Assembly: GCF_900100385.1 (NCBI RefSeq)
Contig: NZ_FNFC01000013.1
Coordinates: 49,604 to 113,603 of the forward strand
Direction: 5' to 3'
From: Halovenus aranensis
GTDB taxonomy: Archaea; Halobacteriota; Halobacteria; Halobacteriales; Haloarculaceae
Length of the DNA stretch: 64,000 bases
The notes under the pieces were generated by a model, which saw only the letters and a program-made list of their open reading frames with translations, did no database searches and had not been told where the DNA came from. Shown one piece after another: positions 42,840 through 51,728 of the stretch. The first letter of the stretch is position 1, and each line of letters starts with the position of its first letter. The position numbers and the translations under genes were made by a program.

Positions 42840-42998
42840 ATGGCGTCAGAGACCGGTCAACGGCCAAAACAGTGTTTCGAGTGCCGGTTCGAGGCGTCGG
42901 CTGACGACGGGGCGTGGGAGACGACGACACATCCGTCGCTCGGAACCATCACTCAGTGTCCGGAGTGTGGTTCGACAGACATCCACAGCATCGACTGA
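42840..42998 (+). CDS. Small zinc-ribbon protein (52 residues)
   Basis: The protein begins MASETGQRPKQCFECRFEAS and ends with QCPECGSTDIHSID. Two C-x-x-C knuckles (CFEC and CPEC) about 30 residues apart form a single zinc ribbon of the kind seen in many haloarchaeal micro-proteins. It probably binds nucleic acid or protein; no function is known. Promoter spacing and the knuckles support the gene. Confidence 0.8.
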   Translation: MASETGQRPKQCFECRFEASADDGAWETTTHPSLGTITQCPECGSTDIHSID

Positions 42999-43052
42999 CA
43001 ACCGCCAGACAGGTACCGTAGCCCTTTCTACGGGCCACGACGAACTAGCCGT

Positions 43053-43595
43053 ATGACTGACCTTTCCTGGGAGACGCTCGAATCGAGTGTCGCCTACTCC
43101 TGTGGCGGCTTCGATGTCGTCAACGACACAGTCCAGTTGCCCGACGGCGAGACCAGCGAGTTCGACTATCTCTCGTCCTCGGAGAGTGTGGTCATCCTGC
43201 CATTTACCCCCGAGGGTGACGTGGTGCTCATCGAGGAGTGGCGACACGCTGTCGGACGCCGCAACCGTGCGCTCCCGGCCGGCAATCTCGAACCCGGCGA
43301 GATGCCCGAGACGGCTGTACATCGCGAACTCCGCGAGGAGACCGGCCACGAGACCGACGACATCGAACACCTGTCGACAGTCGAACCGGCCAACGGCTTC
43401 TCCGATGCTGTCTTTCACTACTACGTTGCCCGCGATTGCGAGGCGACTGCCACACAAGACCTCGACGAGAACGAGTCCATCGAGGTGACACAGGCCTCGT
43501 TTGCTTCCCTTCTCGACGACCTCGAAGCCGGCGACCTTCGAGACGGTCGCTCGGCACACGGTATCGCCCACTACGCGCTGTTCGAGCGCGACTGA
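43053..43595 (+). CDS. NUDIX hydrolase
   Basis: The 180-residue protein carries a full Nudix box GNLEPGEMPETAVHRELREE-T-G, matching G-x5-E-x7-R-E-x-x-E-E-x-G, preceded by VVILPFTPEGDVVLIEEWRHAVG. Proteins of this form are close to ADP-ribose pyrophosphatases, which hydrolyse nucleoside diphosphates linked to another group. Substrate choice cannot be read from the sequence. It stands alone between the zinc-ribbon gene and a lipoprotein gene. Confidence 0.9.
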   Translation: MTDLSWETLESSVAYSCGGFDVVNDTVQLPDGETSEFDYLSSSESVVILPFTPEGDVVLIEEWRHAVGRRNRALPAGNLEPGEMPETAVHRELREETGHETDDIEHLSTVEPANGFSDAVFHYYVARDCEATATQDLDENESIEVTQASFASLLDDLEAGDLRDGRSAHGIAHYALFERD

Positions 43596-43677
43596 CCGGC
43601 GGCCGACACACTGGCTGTCGTCTCTCTGTCAGAAACGCCGGGCTACTCTTATTTCTGACTGGGATGTTTCTCCTCGC

Positions 43678-44160
43678 ATGTTCGACCAGCCTATCTCGGG
43701 GCTGTCCCGTCGCGACGTTCTCGCTGGAGCGACCACAGCGGCGGTGACGGCGGTCGCTGGCTGCTCGACGGTCCTCGACTGGATTGGCGAGCAGGCCCTC
43801 GAAGCGGTCAACGTCCTCAACGGCACGGACGGCCCCGTCAGCGGCCGCCTCGAAATCGTCGGGGCTGACGGAGCGGTCGTCCTCGACGAGCAGTTCGACC
43901 TCGTCTCCTCGGATGCGGCCGGCGAAGAAGAGCAGGGAAACATGGAGTTTTACCCGGATGTCTGGACTGAGGAAGGCGAGTACGAGGCTACTATCGAACT
44001 GGACGACACTGAGATCGACGGCCACAGCAGTGCCACCGAAACCGTGTCTATTACCAACCCCGACGAGGAGATGCTACTCGTCGCACTCGACGCCGACGAC
44101 CTCGACAGCTCGATTGCCTTCCGCACCGGCGAGAGTTTCTCGGAAATCCTCGACCTGTAG
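43678..44160 (+). CDS. Tat lipoprotein of unknown function
   Basis: The 160-residue protein has a Tat motif SRRDVLAGATTAAV followed by a lipobox ending in V-A-G-C, so it is exported folded and lipid-anchored. The mature part is acidic and strand-rich (SGRLEIVGADGAVVLDEQFDLVS, GEYEATIELDDTEIDGHSS), suggesting a small beta-sandwich. No family is recognised. The upstream open frame is part of the NUDIX gene shadow and not used. Confidence 0.8.
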   Translation: MFDQPISGLSRRDVLAGATTAAVTAVAGCSTVLDWIGEQALEAVNVLNGTDGPVSGRLEIVGADGAVVLDEQFDLVSSDAAGEEEQGNMEFYPDVWTEEGEYEATIELDDTEIDGHSSATETVSITNPDEEMLLVALDADDLDSSIAFRTGESFSEILDL

Positions 44161-44274
44161 GCCCACCGCGCCGGCGGCGCTTGCTGCCCTCGGGCCTAGA
44201 CTCGCGCCCGGTGGCCGTCCGAGTCGCGGGCACGGACCCGGTAGGGTTATTGGTGTGCCAGCAAAGACGGGGGT

Positions 44275-45684
44275 ATGAGCATCCACGTTGCAATCATCGG
44301 CGCGTACGGGAGCGCAGGCGCAGCCGCCGCGGGTGAACTCGTCGACGAACCGAACGTCGAGTTGACGCTTATCGACGACGGTGACCCCGGCGGCGGACTC
44401 TGTATCCTCCGTGGGTGTATGCCGTCGAAGGAGGTTCTCTCGGCGGGAGCACACCGTTACCAGGCACGCCACGACGACCGTCTCGTCGGTGACCTCCCGG
44501 ATGTCGACCTCGACAGCGTCGTTGAGCGGAAAAACGACCACACGCTCGGGTGGGCTGGCCACCGCCGCGATTCTATCCACGACTACGCCGGACGCGAGGA
44601 CGTGACGTTCATCCACGACACCGCCCTGTTCGTCGACGACCGGGTCATCGAGGCCGGCGGCGAGACAATCGAGCCCGATTACGTCGTCGTCGCAACCGGC
44701 TCGTCGGTCAACATCCCCGACATTCCGGGTATCGATGACGTCGACTACATGACCAGCGCGGACGTACTCGACGCGACGACTTTCCCGGACTCGGGCATCG
44801 TCCTCGGGCTAGGGTATGTCGGTCTGGAGATGGCTCCCTATCTCGCGGAAGCCGCCGGAATGGATATTACGGCAATCGAACACGATGCCCAGCCAATCGA
44901 CGAGGCACCGCCGGAGTTCGGCCAGGCGTTACTCGATATTTACCGCGAGGATTTCGATATCGAGATTCCGACGAACGTCCACGAACAGCGTCTCGAACCG
45001 ACCGACGACGGTGGCGTCCGGCTCTATCTGCAGGGCGAAGACGGGACCGAGGAAGTCGTCGAGGCAGACCAGTTGTTCTGTTTCACCGGTCGCCGGCCGT
45101 CGCTCGATGGACTCGGGCTCGACAACACACGCCTCAACACCGACGGCTGGTGGGTCGAGGACACGATGCAGGCGACCGACGACGAGCGGGTGTTCGTCGT
45201 TGGCGACGTGAACATGAAAGAGCCGATTCTCCACGTCGCCAAAGAACAGGCCTTCCAGGCCGCCGACAACATCCTGGCACACGACGCTGGCAGAGCGCTC
45301 GAATCCTACGAGAACGTCCATCATCACGTCATCTTCTCCGGGCTCGGTGTCTACCCCTTTGCCCGAGTTGGACACACCGTGGACTCAGCACGGGCGGCCG
45401 GACACAAGGTTGTCACGGCGACGCGACGGGCATCTGACGACGGTGTATTCAAGACAAAAGACGTTCCTGACGGTCTGGCGACGCTCGTCGTCGACGCGAA
45501 CGACGGCACCGTGCTGGGCTATCAGGGACTGCATTATCACGCCGACGTGATGGCGAAGACGCTTCAGGTCATCGTCGAACTCGGCGTCGATGTCCGTGAC
45601 GTGCCAGACCGGGCATACCATCCGACGACGCCCGAGATTCTGGACGGCCTGTTCCGCGAGACGACCGCGGCGCTCGAAGACTGA
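44275..45684 (+). CDS. FAD-dependent pyridine nucleotide-disulfide oxidoreductase
   Basis: The 469-residue flavoprotein resembles dihydrolipoyl dehydrogenase and mercuric reductase. It has an FAD-binding start (HVAIIGAYGSAGAAAAGEL), a redox pair in GGLCILRGCMPSKEVLSAG (the usual C-x4-C), VVATGSS, a second nucleotide loop GLGYVGLEMAPYLAE, FCFTGRRP, and the C-terminal AYHPTTPEIL that supplies the catalytic His-Glu. The first glycine loop has G-A-Y-G-S-A-G, one residue different from G-x-G-x-x-G. No pyruvate dehydrogenase genes are nearby, so it is probably a reductase of another disulfide, thiol or metal substrate. Confidence 0.88.
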   Translation: MSIHVAIIGAYGSAGAAAAGELVDEPNVELTLIDDGDPGGGLCILRGCMPSKEVLSAGAHRYQARHDDRLVGDLPDVDLDSVVERKNDHTLGWAGHRRDSIHDYAGREDVTFIHDTALFVDDRVIEAGGETIEPDYVVVATGSSVNIPDIPGIDDVDYMTSADVLDATTFPDSGIVLGLGYVGLEMAPYLAEAAGMDITAIEHDAQPIDEAPPEFGQALLDIYREDFDIEIPTNVHEQRLEPTDDGGVRLYLQGEDGTEEVVEADQLFCFTGRRPSLDGLGLDNTRLNTDGWWVEDTMQATDDERVFVVGDVNMKEPILHVAKEQAFQAADNILAHDAGRALESYENVHHHVIFSGLGVYPFARVGHTVDSARAAGHKVVTATRRASDDGVFKTKDVPDGLATLVVDANDGTVLGYQGLHYHADVMAKTLQVIVELGVDVRDVPDRAYHPTTPEILDGLFRETTAALED

Positions 45685-45687
45685 CGC

Positions 45688-46131
45688 TCAGACGTCTCCC
45701 TCGCCGTCGAGAGCCGCGTCTCTGAGCTCTCGACACCGCTCTGAGTTGGCGGTCAACTCCGGTACCGTGACCGGCGATTGCTCCTGGTCGACGGCGACAA
45801 AGACGAAATAGGAGTCGGTAGTCTGCTCGCGTTCGCCGGTGCGTGGATTCTCGCGGTAGACCTGAACACGGACGCGGATGCTACTTTGCCCCGTCTCGTA
45901 GGCGTAGGACTCGATGACGCAGGTGTCGCCCTGGGGGACCGGCCGACGGAAATCCAGGTCGCTGATGTGTGCCGTAACACAGCTCGCACCGGCGTGTCGC
46001 ATCGCGCTCATTGCGCCCACCTCGTCCATCCACTTCACGACGTTTCCGCCGTGGGCTGTCGCGTGGTTGTTCGTGTCGTTTGGCTGGACTCGCTCGCGGT
46101 TCTCGATATACGTCTTACTTATACTCGTCAC
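45688..46131 (-). CDS. Acyl-CoA thioesterase (hotdog fold)
   Basis: The 147-residue protein starts at a GTG (46131) and has the hotdog-fold signature of the acyl-CoA thioesterase (YciA/BACH-like) family: NDTNNHATAHGGNVVKWMDEVGAMSAMRHA and ISDLDFRRPVPQGDTCVIESYAYETGQSSIRV. Such enzymes hydrolyse acyl-CoA to free acid and CoA, supplying CoA or removing stalled intermediates. It is convergent with the flavoprotein gene and divergent from the matrixin gene. Confidence 0.9.
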   Translation of the reverse strand: MTSISKTYIENRERVQPNDTNNHATAHGGNVVKWMDEVGAMSAMRHAGASCVTAHISDLDFRRPVPQGDTCVIESYAYETGQSSIRVRVQVYRENPRTGEREQTTDSYFVFVAVDQEQSPVTVPELTANSERCRELRDAALDGEGDV

Positions 46132-46224
46132 AGTTTATCATGGGTGTTGATAGCAAAAAGCGCGGCGCACGTGGTGGCCTTCCGCGCGATACTGTTTTCC
46201 CTTGCGATTAATTACCCGTGTACA

Positions 46225-47304
46225 ATGGGTCGGACAGACGGACCGAGGCGGTCACGGAGAGGGATTCTGGTCGCTGCTGGCACAGTTGTGGCAGCCGGCT
46301 GTCTGGAGTCGTTCGAAAACGGCGGCTCGGGCGAGGAGAAACCAACACAGGAGACGACGACCGGGGAGTCCTCGGCGGACAGGGCGACAGACGACGAGAC
46401 GGCGACGCCCGGGACACACCCGCTGGCCGACCGGACGGCGACAGTAACCGTCGAGCGCGTCGAGGCCGACCGCGACAGACTCGAACGGTTACTCCGGGAG
46501 GCGACTGCGTTCTGGAACGACACCCATCCGCAGTATCTCGAATACACGACGACACTGGAATACCAGGCCGACGCCGAGGAGCCAGCTATCCTCGTCTCCG
46601 AGGTCCCGGCTATCGAGGAGTGTGGCACCCACGACAGCGGTAAATTCGCCGGCTGTGCGACTTACCTCACCGCCGGGAGCGAGGAGTCTCTCCCGGCAGA
46701 GGTGCGTCTGGCTCCGGACGCGAGCGACTGGCTGTACCGGACGGTCATCAAACACGAGTTGGGCCACGTCCTCGGGCTTGGCCACGACGACGAGCCAGCA
46801 ACCATCATGGACAACTCGGTCGAAGCGCGGTATCCAGAGTACGAACAGCGCCGGGAGATTCTCGACCTGCGCAAACAGTGGATTACAGAGTACAACGACG
46901 CCGCGGAAGTCCTGTCGGCCGCCTTCGACGACGCCGACGACGAGGACTACGAGACGGCCGCGGGCAGGTACGAAACCGCCGGCGAACACTACCAGACCGC
47001 GAGCGAACTGGTCGAGTCAGCCGCCGAGACCGCCAGCGAACTGAGCACGTTCGAACCCGCTGACCGGGACCGCCTCGTCGAGTTACTCGACAGGGAACGC
47101 TCGTTTGTCGATTCGATGCAGTCGGCAATCGAGTACCTCAAGAGCGGAAGCGAACAGATCGCGAGCGGCGACGGGGGATACGAGACGTACAACGAGGGCG
47201 TCGACCGCTACAACGCGACGGTCCAGCAGTCACTTCCCGAGACCGAAGCGTACATCGCGGCCGTCGGTCTGGTTCACATCACGGTCGAATCCGGCGAGGG
47301 GTAG
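46225..47304 (+). CDS. Matrixin-like metalloprotease lipoprotein
   Basis: The 359-residue protein starts with a twin-arginine-like segment RRSRRGILVAAGTVVAAGC, whose Cys is in a lipobox. A Thr/Glu-rich linker follows. The catalytic domain (residues 85-215) contains HELGHVLGLGHDDEPATIM, the H-E-x-x-H-x-x-G-x-x-H motif plus the Met turn of metzincins, and two Cys in EECGTHDSGKFAGC. The C-terminal 150 residues form a helical, acidic bundle (AAGRYETAGEHYQTASELVES). It is probably a surface protease; the substrate is unknown. Confidence 0.85.
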   Translation: MGRTDGPRRSRRGILVAAGTVVAAGCLESFENGGSGEEKPTQETTTGESSADRATDDETATPGTHPLADRTATVTVERVEADRDRLERLLREATAFWNDTHPQYLEYTTTLEYQADAEEPAILVSEVPAIEECGTHDSGKFAGCATYLTAGSEESLPAEVRLAPDASDWLYRTVIKHELGHVLGLGHDDEPATIMDNSVEARYPEYEQRREILDLRKQWITEYNDAAEVLSAAFDDADDEDYETAAGRYETAGEHYQTASELVESAAETASELSTFEPADRDRLVELLDRERSFVDSMQSAIEYLKSGSEQIASGDGGYETYNEGVDRYNATVQQSLPETEAYIAAVGLVHITVESGEG

Positions 47305-47775
47305 TCACTCCTTGGCGTCGCGGTTGTAGATGAGGAACTTCATGTCGCCCTCGAAGACCGCAACGTCGTCCTGATTCGTGACGACCGTGTCGATAGTAAC
47401 CATGTCGGCGTCCTCGACGCTGTCTATCTCCTTTTTGTCGGTGACCTCCATCTCCATCGAGATGGTGTCGTCCATGAACACTGGCTCGTTGACGTCCATG
47501 TAGTTCATCCCGAGGAACGCGTAGACGGTCCGTTCGACGATACCGGAGCGGTAGACGAAACCGGTCGCCAGCGTGAACGTCATCGGCCCGTGAGCCACGC
47601 GCGCACCGAACGGGCCATCCTCGGCGTACTCGGCGTTGCTGTGGAGTTCTGTCCAGTCACCGGTAAACATCGAGTGCAGCGTGAAATCCGACTCGGTGAC
47701 GGTTCGACCGACTGTCTCGAACGTCTGGCCAACTTCGAAGTCTTCCCAGTGGTGTGGCTCGTAACTGTATGCCAT
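47305..47775 (-). CDS. MaoC-like dehydratase / enoyl-CoA hydratase (hotdog fold)
   Basis: The 156-residue protein has the MaoC pattern: HHWEDFEVGQTFETVGRTVTESDFTLHSMFTGDW, followed by GPFGARVAHGPMTFTLATGFVYRS with the catalytic-type His. MaoC enzymes hydrate (R)-specific enoyl-CoA or support polyester/fatty-acid metabolism. A TATA-like TATTTA (minus strand, 47799-47804) is about 27 nt before the ATG at 47775, so that start is preferred to ATG 47781 or 47790. It is divergent from the enoyl-CoA hydratase/thiolase pair, matching a shared acyl-CoA role. Confidence 0.88.
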   Translation of the reverse strand: MAYSYEPHHWEDFEVGQTFETVGRTVTESDFTLHSMFTGDWTELHSNAEYAEDGPFGARVAHGPMTFTLATGFVYRSGIVERTVYAFLGMNYMDVNEPVFMDDTISMEMEVTDKKEIDSVEDADMVTIDTVVTNQDDVAVFEGDMKFLIYNRDAKE

Positions 47776-47798
47776 ACTCATGTGTTTCACAGAATCAG

Positions 47799-47804
47799 TA
47801 AATA
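47799..47804 (-). promoter_or_regulatory. Box A of the MaoC-like gene
   Basis: TATTTA on the minus strand, centred about 26 nt before the ATG at 47775, predicts a leaderless transcript and decides between three nearby in-frame starts. Confidence 0.5.
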
Positions 47805-47888
47805 CGTTCCGCTCGAATGTCCGGAACTCACGTCGATTACGCCCGCATCGAACTCCACAGTTAAGACGCCCCGACTACAACCCCCGGT

Positions 47889-48638
47889 ATGCAATCCACC
47901 ACGGAAGACGGGATTCTCTCTGTCACGTTCGACCGGCCGGAGTCGATGAACGCGTTCAACGGCGGGGAAGCGGCTGCACTCGCGGACGCGGTAGCCGAAG
48001 CCGACCCCGAGACACACGACGCGGTCGTCCTGACCGGCGAGGGCGAGGCCTTCAGCGCCGGCGGCGACATCGAAGCAATGGCCGAACGAGAGGAACGGCC
48101 ACGCGAGGCCTACGAGCGGTACAACCGGACCTACGGCCGGGTCGCCGAGGAACTGTTCGACTGTCCCGTTCCGGTCGTCGCGAAAATCAACGGCGATGCC
48201 GTCGGCGCGGGGCTGGCGGTGACGGCGCTGTCGGATTTCGCCTACGCCGTCGAGGGCGCAACCTTCGGCTGTGCGTTCGTCCACGTCGGCCTGATTCCCG
48301 ACACCGGCGGCTCGTATCTCTTGCCGAAGCTGGTTGGACTCAGGGCGGCAAAGCGACTCGCGTTCACGGGTGAGTACTTCGATGCCAGCGAGGCGGCCGA
48401 GCTCGGACTGATAACCGAGGCAGTCGAGGCCGATGACCTCGACAGGCGCGTCTCGACGCTTCTGGAGACGCTCGCGGACCGACCGACCGAAACCATCGCA
48501 CTCGCAAAGCAGGCGATTCACGACAACCTCGGCCACGGGTGGGACGACGCACTCGACCACGAGACGATGTTACAGATACAGGCCTACGGGTCACAGGCCC
48601 ACGAGGACGGCGTTGGGGCGTTTCTCGACGACGAGTAA
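47889..48638 (+). CDS. Enoyl-CoA hydratase/isomerase family protein
   Basis: The 249-residue crotonase-fold enzyme has the oxyanion loops GEGEAFSAGGDIEAM and AVGAGLAVTALSDFAYAVEGATFG, and the Glu/Asp region HVGLIPDTGGSYLLPKLVG with the alpha-helix AKRLAFTGEYFDASEA. It hydrates trans-2-enoyl-CoA or isomerises the double bond during acyl-CoA oxidation. The thiolase gene follows 38 bp downstream on the same strand. Confidence 0.93.
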   Translation: MQSTTEDGILSVTFDRPESMNAFNGGEAAALADAVAEADPETHDAVVLTGEGEAFSAGGDIEAMAEREERPREAYERYNRTYGRVAEELFDCPVPVVAKINGDAVGAGLAVTALSDFAYAVEGATFGCAFVHVGLIPDTGGSYLLPKLVGLRAAKRLAFTGEYFDASEAAELGLITEAVEADDLDRRVSTLLETLADRPTETIALAKQAIHDNLGHGWDDALDHETMLQIQAYGSQAHEDGVGAFLDDE

Positions 48639-48676
48639 CCCGAGCAATAAAGAGCCAGAGCCTGTTTTCTGTACCT

Positions 48677-49858
48677 ATGCCCGATGCGTACATCGTCGAC
48701 GCCGTCCGAACTCCATTCGGCAAGCAGGGCGGCGCGTTCAGGGACACACACCCACAGGACCTGGCCGCCGAACCGCTCTGCGCGCTCGATAGGCGAAACG
48801 ACCTCGCCCGCGGCGACCGCGTCGAGGATGTCATCTACGGCTGTGTCTCACCGGTCGGCGAGCAGGGGCTGAACATCGGCCGTGTCGCCTCTCTGGTGGC
48901 CGGCTGGGGCGAGGAGATTCCCGGCGTCCAGTTGAACCGGATGTGTGGCTCTGGCCAGCAGGCGGTCAACTTCGCCGCTGCCGAGATTCGAGGCGGGCTG
49001 TCGGACGTACTCGTCGCCGGCGGCGTCGAACACATGACGAGGGTCCCGCTGGCCAGCGACGTAGACACCGACGGCCAACACTACGCCGACGAGGGCATCG
49101 TCACCGAAACGTACTTCGAGCATTTTGACGAGTTGACCACGCAGGGAGAGGGGGCCGAACGCATCGCCGACGAATACGGCCACGACCGCGAGGCGGTCGA
49201 CCAGATAGCGGTCGACTCACAGCGCCGGTGGGGCGAGGCCGCCGACGCCGGTGCCTACGACGAACAGGTCGTCCCTGTCGAAACGACCGTCGACGGCGAG
49301 GCAGTCACGGTCGAGGAGGACGGGCATCCGCGTCCGGGGACGGACCTGGAGACACTCGGAGAGCTACCGCTTCTCGTCCGCGAGGACGGGGAGGGCGTCG
49401 TCCACGCGGGCAACGCCTCCGGTATCGTCGACGGCGCTGCTGGCGTGCTTGTCGCCTCTGGCGAGGCCTGTGAGGAACACGGTTGGGAGCCACTGGCTCG
49501 CGTCGTCGACACCCACGTCGTCGGCGTCGACCCGACGACGATGCTGACGGGCCCGATACCGGCGACGAAGACGATCCTCGACGAGAACGGCCTCGCCGTC
49601 GGGGATATCGACCGCTTCGAGGTTAACGAGGCGTTCGCGCCGGTCGTGACCGCGTGGCTGGCAGAAACTGGTGCCGACTGGGAGCGGACGAACGTCTGGG
49701 GCGGGGCCATCGCGCACGGCCACCCCCTCGGCGCGACCGGCGCGGCGCTGCTCGGCAAACTCCCCTACCAGCTTGCCGAGTGTAACGGCCAGTATGGCCT
49801 CGCTACGATGTGTATCGGCTTCGGCCAGGGGATTGCGACGCTCATCGAGCGGGTGTGA
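48677..49858 (+). CDS. Acetyl-CoA acetyltransferase (thiolase)
   Basis: The 393-residue enzyme has the catalytic Cys in RMCGSGQQAVNFAAAE near residue 90, GGVEHMTRVPLAS, the NEAFAPVVTAWL region, GGAIAHGHPLGATGAALLG with the active-site His, and CIGFGQGIATLI with the second catalytic Cys. It condenses two acetyl-CoA to acetoacetyl-CoA or cleaves 3-ketoacyl-CoA. Beside an enoyl-CoA hydratase it may serve beta-oxidation; it could also feed the mevalonate pathway whose kinase is the next gene. Length is full. Confidence 0.94.
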   Translation: MPDAYIVDAVRTPFGKQGGAFRDTHPQDLAAEPLCALDRRNDLARGDRVEDVIYGCVSPVGEQGLNIGRVASLVAGWGEEIPGVQLNRMCGSGQQAVNFAAAEIRGGLSDVLVAGGVEHMTRVPLASDVDTDGQHYADEGIVTETYFEHFDELTTQGEGAERIADEYGHDREAVDQIAVDSQRRWGEAADAGAYDEQVVPVETTVDGEAVTVEEDGHPRPGTDLETLGELPLLVREDGEGVVHAGNASGIVDGAAGVLVASGEACEEHGWEPLARVVDTHVVGVDPTTMLTGPIPATKTILDENGLAVGDIDRFEVNEAFAPVVTAWLAETGADWERTNVWGGAIAHGHPLGATGAALLGKLPYQLAECNGQYGLATMCIGFGQGIATLIERV

Positions 49859-49931
49859 CTGCGGTTCTGGGTGTCTCGTGGCCGACACGTAAACCGATAT
49901 GTAAAACAGGCTCGCTCTCAGAGGTGGAGGC

Positions 49932-50918
49932 ATGGTAACTGCAAGCGCCCCCGGCAAGGTGTATCTCTTCGGGGAGCACGCGGTCGTCTACGGTGAGCCA
50001 GCGGTCCCGTGTGCAATCGGACTGCGTGCGAGCGTGACCGCACACGAGCGCGAGGGGGGGTTGCGGATTCGAGCGGACGACCTCTCGCTTTCCGGGTTTA
50101 CCGTCGAGTACGATGGTGACAGCAACAACCGTCCGGACATCGACGCCCCGGATTCGCTGGTCGAGGCGGCGATGGGCTACGTCGACGAGGCCGTCGCACA
50201 GGTCAGAGACGCCGCCGACGCTCCCGACGCGGGGTTCGACATCACCATCGAAAGCGAGATTCCACTTGGCGCTGGACTCGGCTCGTCGGCTGCCGTCGCC
50301 GCCGCGGCAATCGAGGCCGGGACGCGCGAACTCGGCGTCGAACTCCCCAGCGAGGAAATCGCCGAGCGAGCCTACCAGGTCGAAAACACTGTCCAGAACG
50401 GACAGGCATCCCGTGCAGATACATTCTGTTCGACCATGGGCGGCGCGGTCCGGGTCGAGGGCGAGGACTGCCAGCCTATCGACTCGCCCGACCTCCCGTT
50501 TGTAATCGGTTACGACGGCGGCGCGGGAGATACGGGTGCGCTTGTGGCGGGTGTCCGAGACCTCCGAGACCAGTACGACTTCGCCGCAGACACCGTCGAG
50601 GCCATCGGCGATGTCGTCAGACGGGGTGAACGGGCACTCGCTGCCGAGAACGTCACGGAAATCGGGAAGCTGATGGATTTCAACCACGGGCTGTTGTCGG
50701 CGCTCGGTGTCTCCTCGCGGACGCTGGATTCGATGGTTTGGGCGGCACGCAACGCCGACGGTCTCGGCGCGAAGCTGACAGGGGCAGGCGGTGGCGGCTG
50801 TATCGTCGCGCTCGACGAGACGCCCGAGACGTTGACTGCACTGGAGTACACGCCGGGCTGTGAGGAGGCGTTTCGCGCCGAACTCGACACCGACGGCGTC
50901 CGCGTCGAAACGGAGTGA
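49932..50918 (+). CDS. mvk: Mevalonate kinase
   Basis: The 328-residue GHMP kinase phosphorylates mevalonate in isoprenoid synthesis. It shows SAPGKVYLFGEHAVVYGEPA at the start, the ATP loop EIPLGAGLGSSAAVAAAAI, a DTFCSTMGGAVRV region with catalytic Asp, and KLTGAGGGGCIVAL. A purine-rich GAGGTGG lies just before the ATG and a TATA-like element about 27 nt away. The IPK gene begins six bases after its stop, so the two are one operon with successive pathway roles. Confidence 0.94.
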   Translation: MVTASAPGKVYLFGEHAVVYGEPAVPCAIGLRASVTAHEREGGLRIRADDLSLSGFTVEYDGDSNNRPDIDAPDSLVEAAMGYVDEAVAQVRDAADAPDAGFDITIESEIPLGAGLGSSAAVAAAAIEAGTRELGVELPSEEIAERAYQVENTVQNGQASRADTFCSTMGGAVRVEGEDCQPIDSPDLPFVIGYDGGAGDTGALVAGVRDLRDQYDFAADTVEAIGDVVRRGERALAAENVTEIGKLMDFNHGLLSALGVSSRTLDSMVWAARNADGLGAKLTGAGGGGCIVALDETPETLTALEYTPGCEEAFRAELDTDGVRVETE

Positions 50919-50924
50919 CTCCCC

Positions 50925-51674
50925 GTGAGTACCCAACTGACTGTCCTCAAACTCGGCGGGAGCGTCATCACACACAAAGACCAGCGCGAGGCTGTCGACG
51001 ACGACTCGCTTGCACGCGCGTGTGACGCCGTCGAAGCCGTCCGCTCGGCTGATAGTCGGCTCGTCATCGTCCACGGCGGCGGGAGTTTCGGCCACCACCA
51101 CGCCGCCGAACACGGCGTCTCCAGTACTGACGGGACGACAGACGCCCGCGGACTGACGGCGATTCACCGCGCAATGGGCGAGCTAAACGAGACGGTCGTC
51201 GACGCGTTACAGGACCGCGGCGTCGACGCCCTTCCTGTTCGACCGCTGTCGGTTGCACACCGCAACCGAGAGCACCTCGACTTCCCGGCTGGCTCGGTCG
51301 CAGCGATGCTCGATGAGGGATTTACTCCGGTCGCCCACGGCGACGTTGTCGTCGACAGTGGGCGCGGGGGGACGATACTCAGCGGCGACGACATCGTCGT
51401 TTCGCTTGCCCGCTCGCTTTCGGCCGACCACGTCGGGCTCTGCTCGACGGTCCCCGGCGTCCTCGACACAGCCGGCGAGGTCATTGACCGGATAGAGGCC
51501 TACGAGGACGTTGCGCCGGCACTTGGTGGGAGCGAGGCGACCGACGTGACCGGCGGCATGGCACACAAGGTCCGACAGCTACTCGACCTCGATGTTCCCG
51601 CGTCGATTTTCGAGCTGGACGACATAGAGACGTTTTTCGAGCGCGGAGCGGCTGGCACCGTCATCGACGGGTGA
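50925..51674 (+). CDS. ipk: Isopentenyl phosphate kinase
   Basis: The 249-residue amino-acid-kinase-fold enzyme has LKLGGSVITHKDQREAV, VHGGGSFGHHHAAEHGV with the conserved catalytic His after G-S-F-G, LSGDDIVVSLARSLS and DVTGGMAHKVRQLL. It phosphorylates isopentenyl phosphate to isopentenyl diphosphate in the archaeal variant of the mevalonate pathway. It starts at a GTG and follows mevalonate kinase by six bases. Confidence 0.94.
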   Translation: MSTQLTVLKLGGSVITHKDQREAVDDDSLARACDAVEAVRSADSRLVIVHGGGSFGHHHAAEHGVSSTDGTTDARGLTAIHRAMGELNETVVDALQDRGVDALPVRPLSVAHRNREHLDFPAGSVAAMLDEGFTPVAHGDVVVDSGRGGTILSGDDIVVSLARSLSADHVGLCSTVPGVLDTAGEVIDRIEAYEDVAPALGGSEATDVTGGMAHKVRQLLDLDVPASIFELDDIETFFERGAAGTVIDG

Positions 51675-51696
51675 CCGGGAGTCCCAGCCGTCGGAA

Positions 51697-51704
51697 TTTA
51701 TTTA
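51697..51704 (+). promoter_or_regulatory. Box A of the acidic-tail membrane protein gene
   Basis: TTTATTTA centred about 28 nt before the ATG at 51729 predicts a leaderless transcript, separating this gene from the mevalonate kinase/IPK operon. Confidence 0.55.
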
Positions 51705-51728
51705 GTCGTCGTTCTCGATGCATCGGAT

